Assembly (NCBI RefSeq): GCF_900454835.1
Contig: NZ_UGTM01000002.1
Location: 1,116,001-1,180,000 of the forward strand
Reading direction: 5' to 3'
DNA: 64,000 bases
Source of the DNA: Prevotella denticola
Lineage (GTDB): Bacteria > Bacteroidota > Bacteroidia > Bacteroidales > Bacteroidaceae
Of the stretch, positions 63,991 to 64,000 are shown piece by piece (within the stretch, counting starts at the first letter, position 1; each line of letters starts with the position of its first letter). The translations under genes were made by a program, and so were the position numbers. The notes under the pieces were generated by a model that did not search any database, had not been told where the DNA came from, and saw only the letters and a program-made list of their open reading frames with translations.

Positions 63991-64000
63991 ATGGAAAAGA
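63991..64000 (+). CDS. Start of a further gene, cut by the window end
   Basis: ATGGAAAAGA begins 4 bp after the primase stop, spaced as an operon member. Only three codons are visible, so it cannot be identified; mobilisation genes often follow such primases. Confidence 0.3.

Overview
The window is Bacteroidales DNA. Promoters follow the Bacteroidetes pattern (TTG or TTTG, about 20 bp, TAnnTTTG), and the gene families (DUF3945, DUF4134/4133, TraA-TraQ, PcfJ/PcfK, DUF1896, OMP_b-brl barrels, GG-leader peptides) are those of CTnDOT-like conjugative transposons. An oral or gut Prevotella or Bacteroides relative is plausible, but the species cannot be read from this sequence. Most of the window, from the left edge to about 53.4 kb, reads as one large integrative conjugative element (ICE).

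Layout. (1) 0-11 kb: a partial AbiEii-type nucleotidyltransferase, then a leftward operon of a DUF3945 protein, topoisomerase III and a 2081-aa methylase-helicase. (2) 11.4-23.8 kb: cargo module one. A TetR regulator and an alpha-oxoamine synthase diverge from a peptide natural-product cluster holding two small precursors, two radical SAM/SPASM maturases, two outer-membrane barrels, a C39 peptidase ABC transporter and a stub of an HlyD adaptor. (3) 24.4-29.6 kb: cargo module two, a secreted alpha/beta hydrolase, two lipoproteins and an astacin-like lipoprotein whose zinc site is destroyed. It is driven by a promoter block copied from the one in front of the peptide cluster. A 3' fragment of a conjugation coupling-protein gene (mobC/traG) lies just right of each module, and the intact gene follows. 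(4) 30-46.8 kb: mobC, mobB, mobA, a candidate oriT, and the traA-traQ transfer operon with a lysozyme. (5) 46.9-53.4 kb: a small gene, an orphan 5S rRNA, PcfJ/PcfK, DUF1896, and an IntDOT-like integrase with a repeat-rich attachment region that probably marks the ICE end.

Beyond about 53.4 kb is a second mosaic. It holds a decaying peptide-export locus (an intact outer-membrane barrel, a C39/HlyD chimeric remnant, and a TPR-LuxR regulator split by an IS110-family insertion sequence). This is followed by the replication/mobilisation end of another element: two excisionase-like HTH proteins, a VapE-type ATPase, iteron-like repeats, a CHC2/Toprim primase and the first bases of a further gene.

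The most interesting content is the cargo between 12 and 30 kb. A single TetR may control two divergent transcripts at 13.4 kb and, through a duplicated regulatory block, a separate lipase-lipoprotein operon 11 kb away. Two unrelated-looking precursor peptides each sit upstream of their own radical SAM enzyme, with a hairpin just after each precursor gene.
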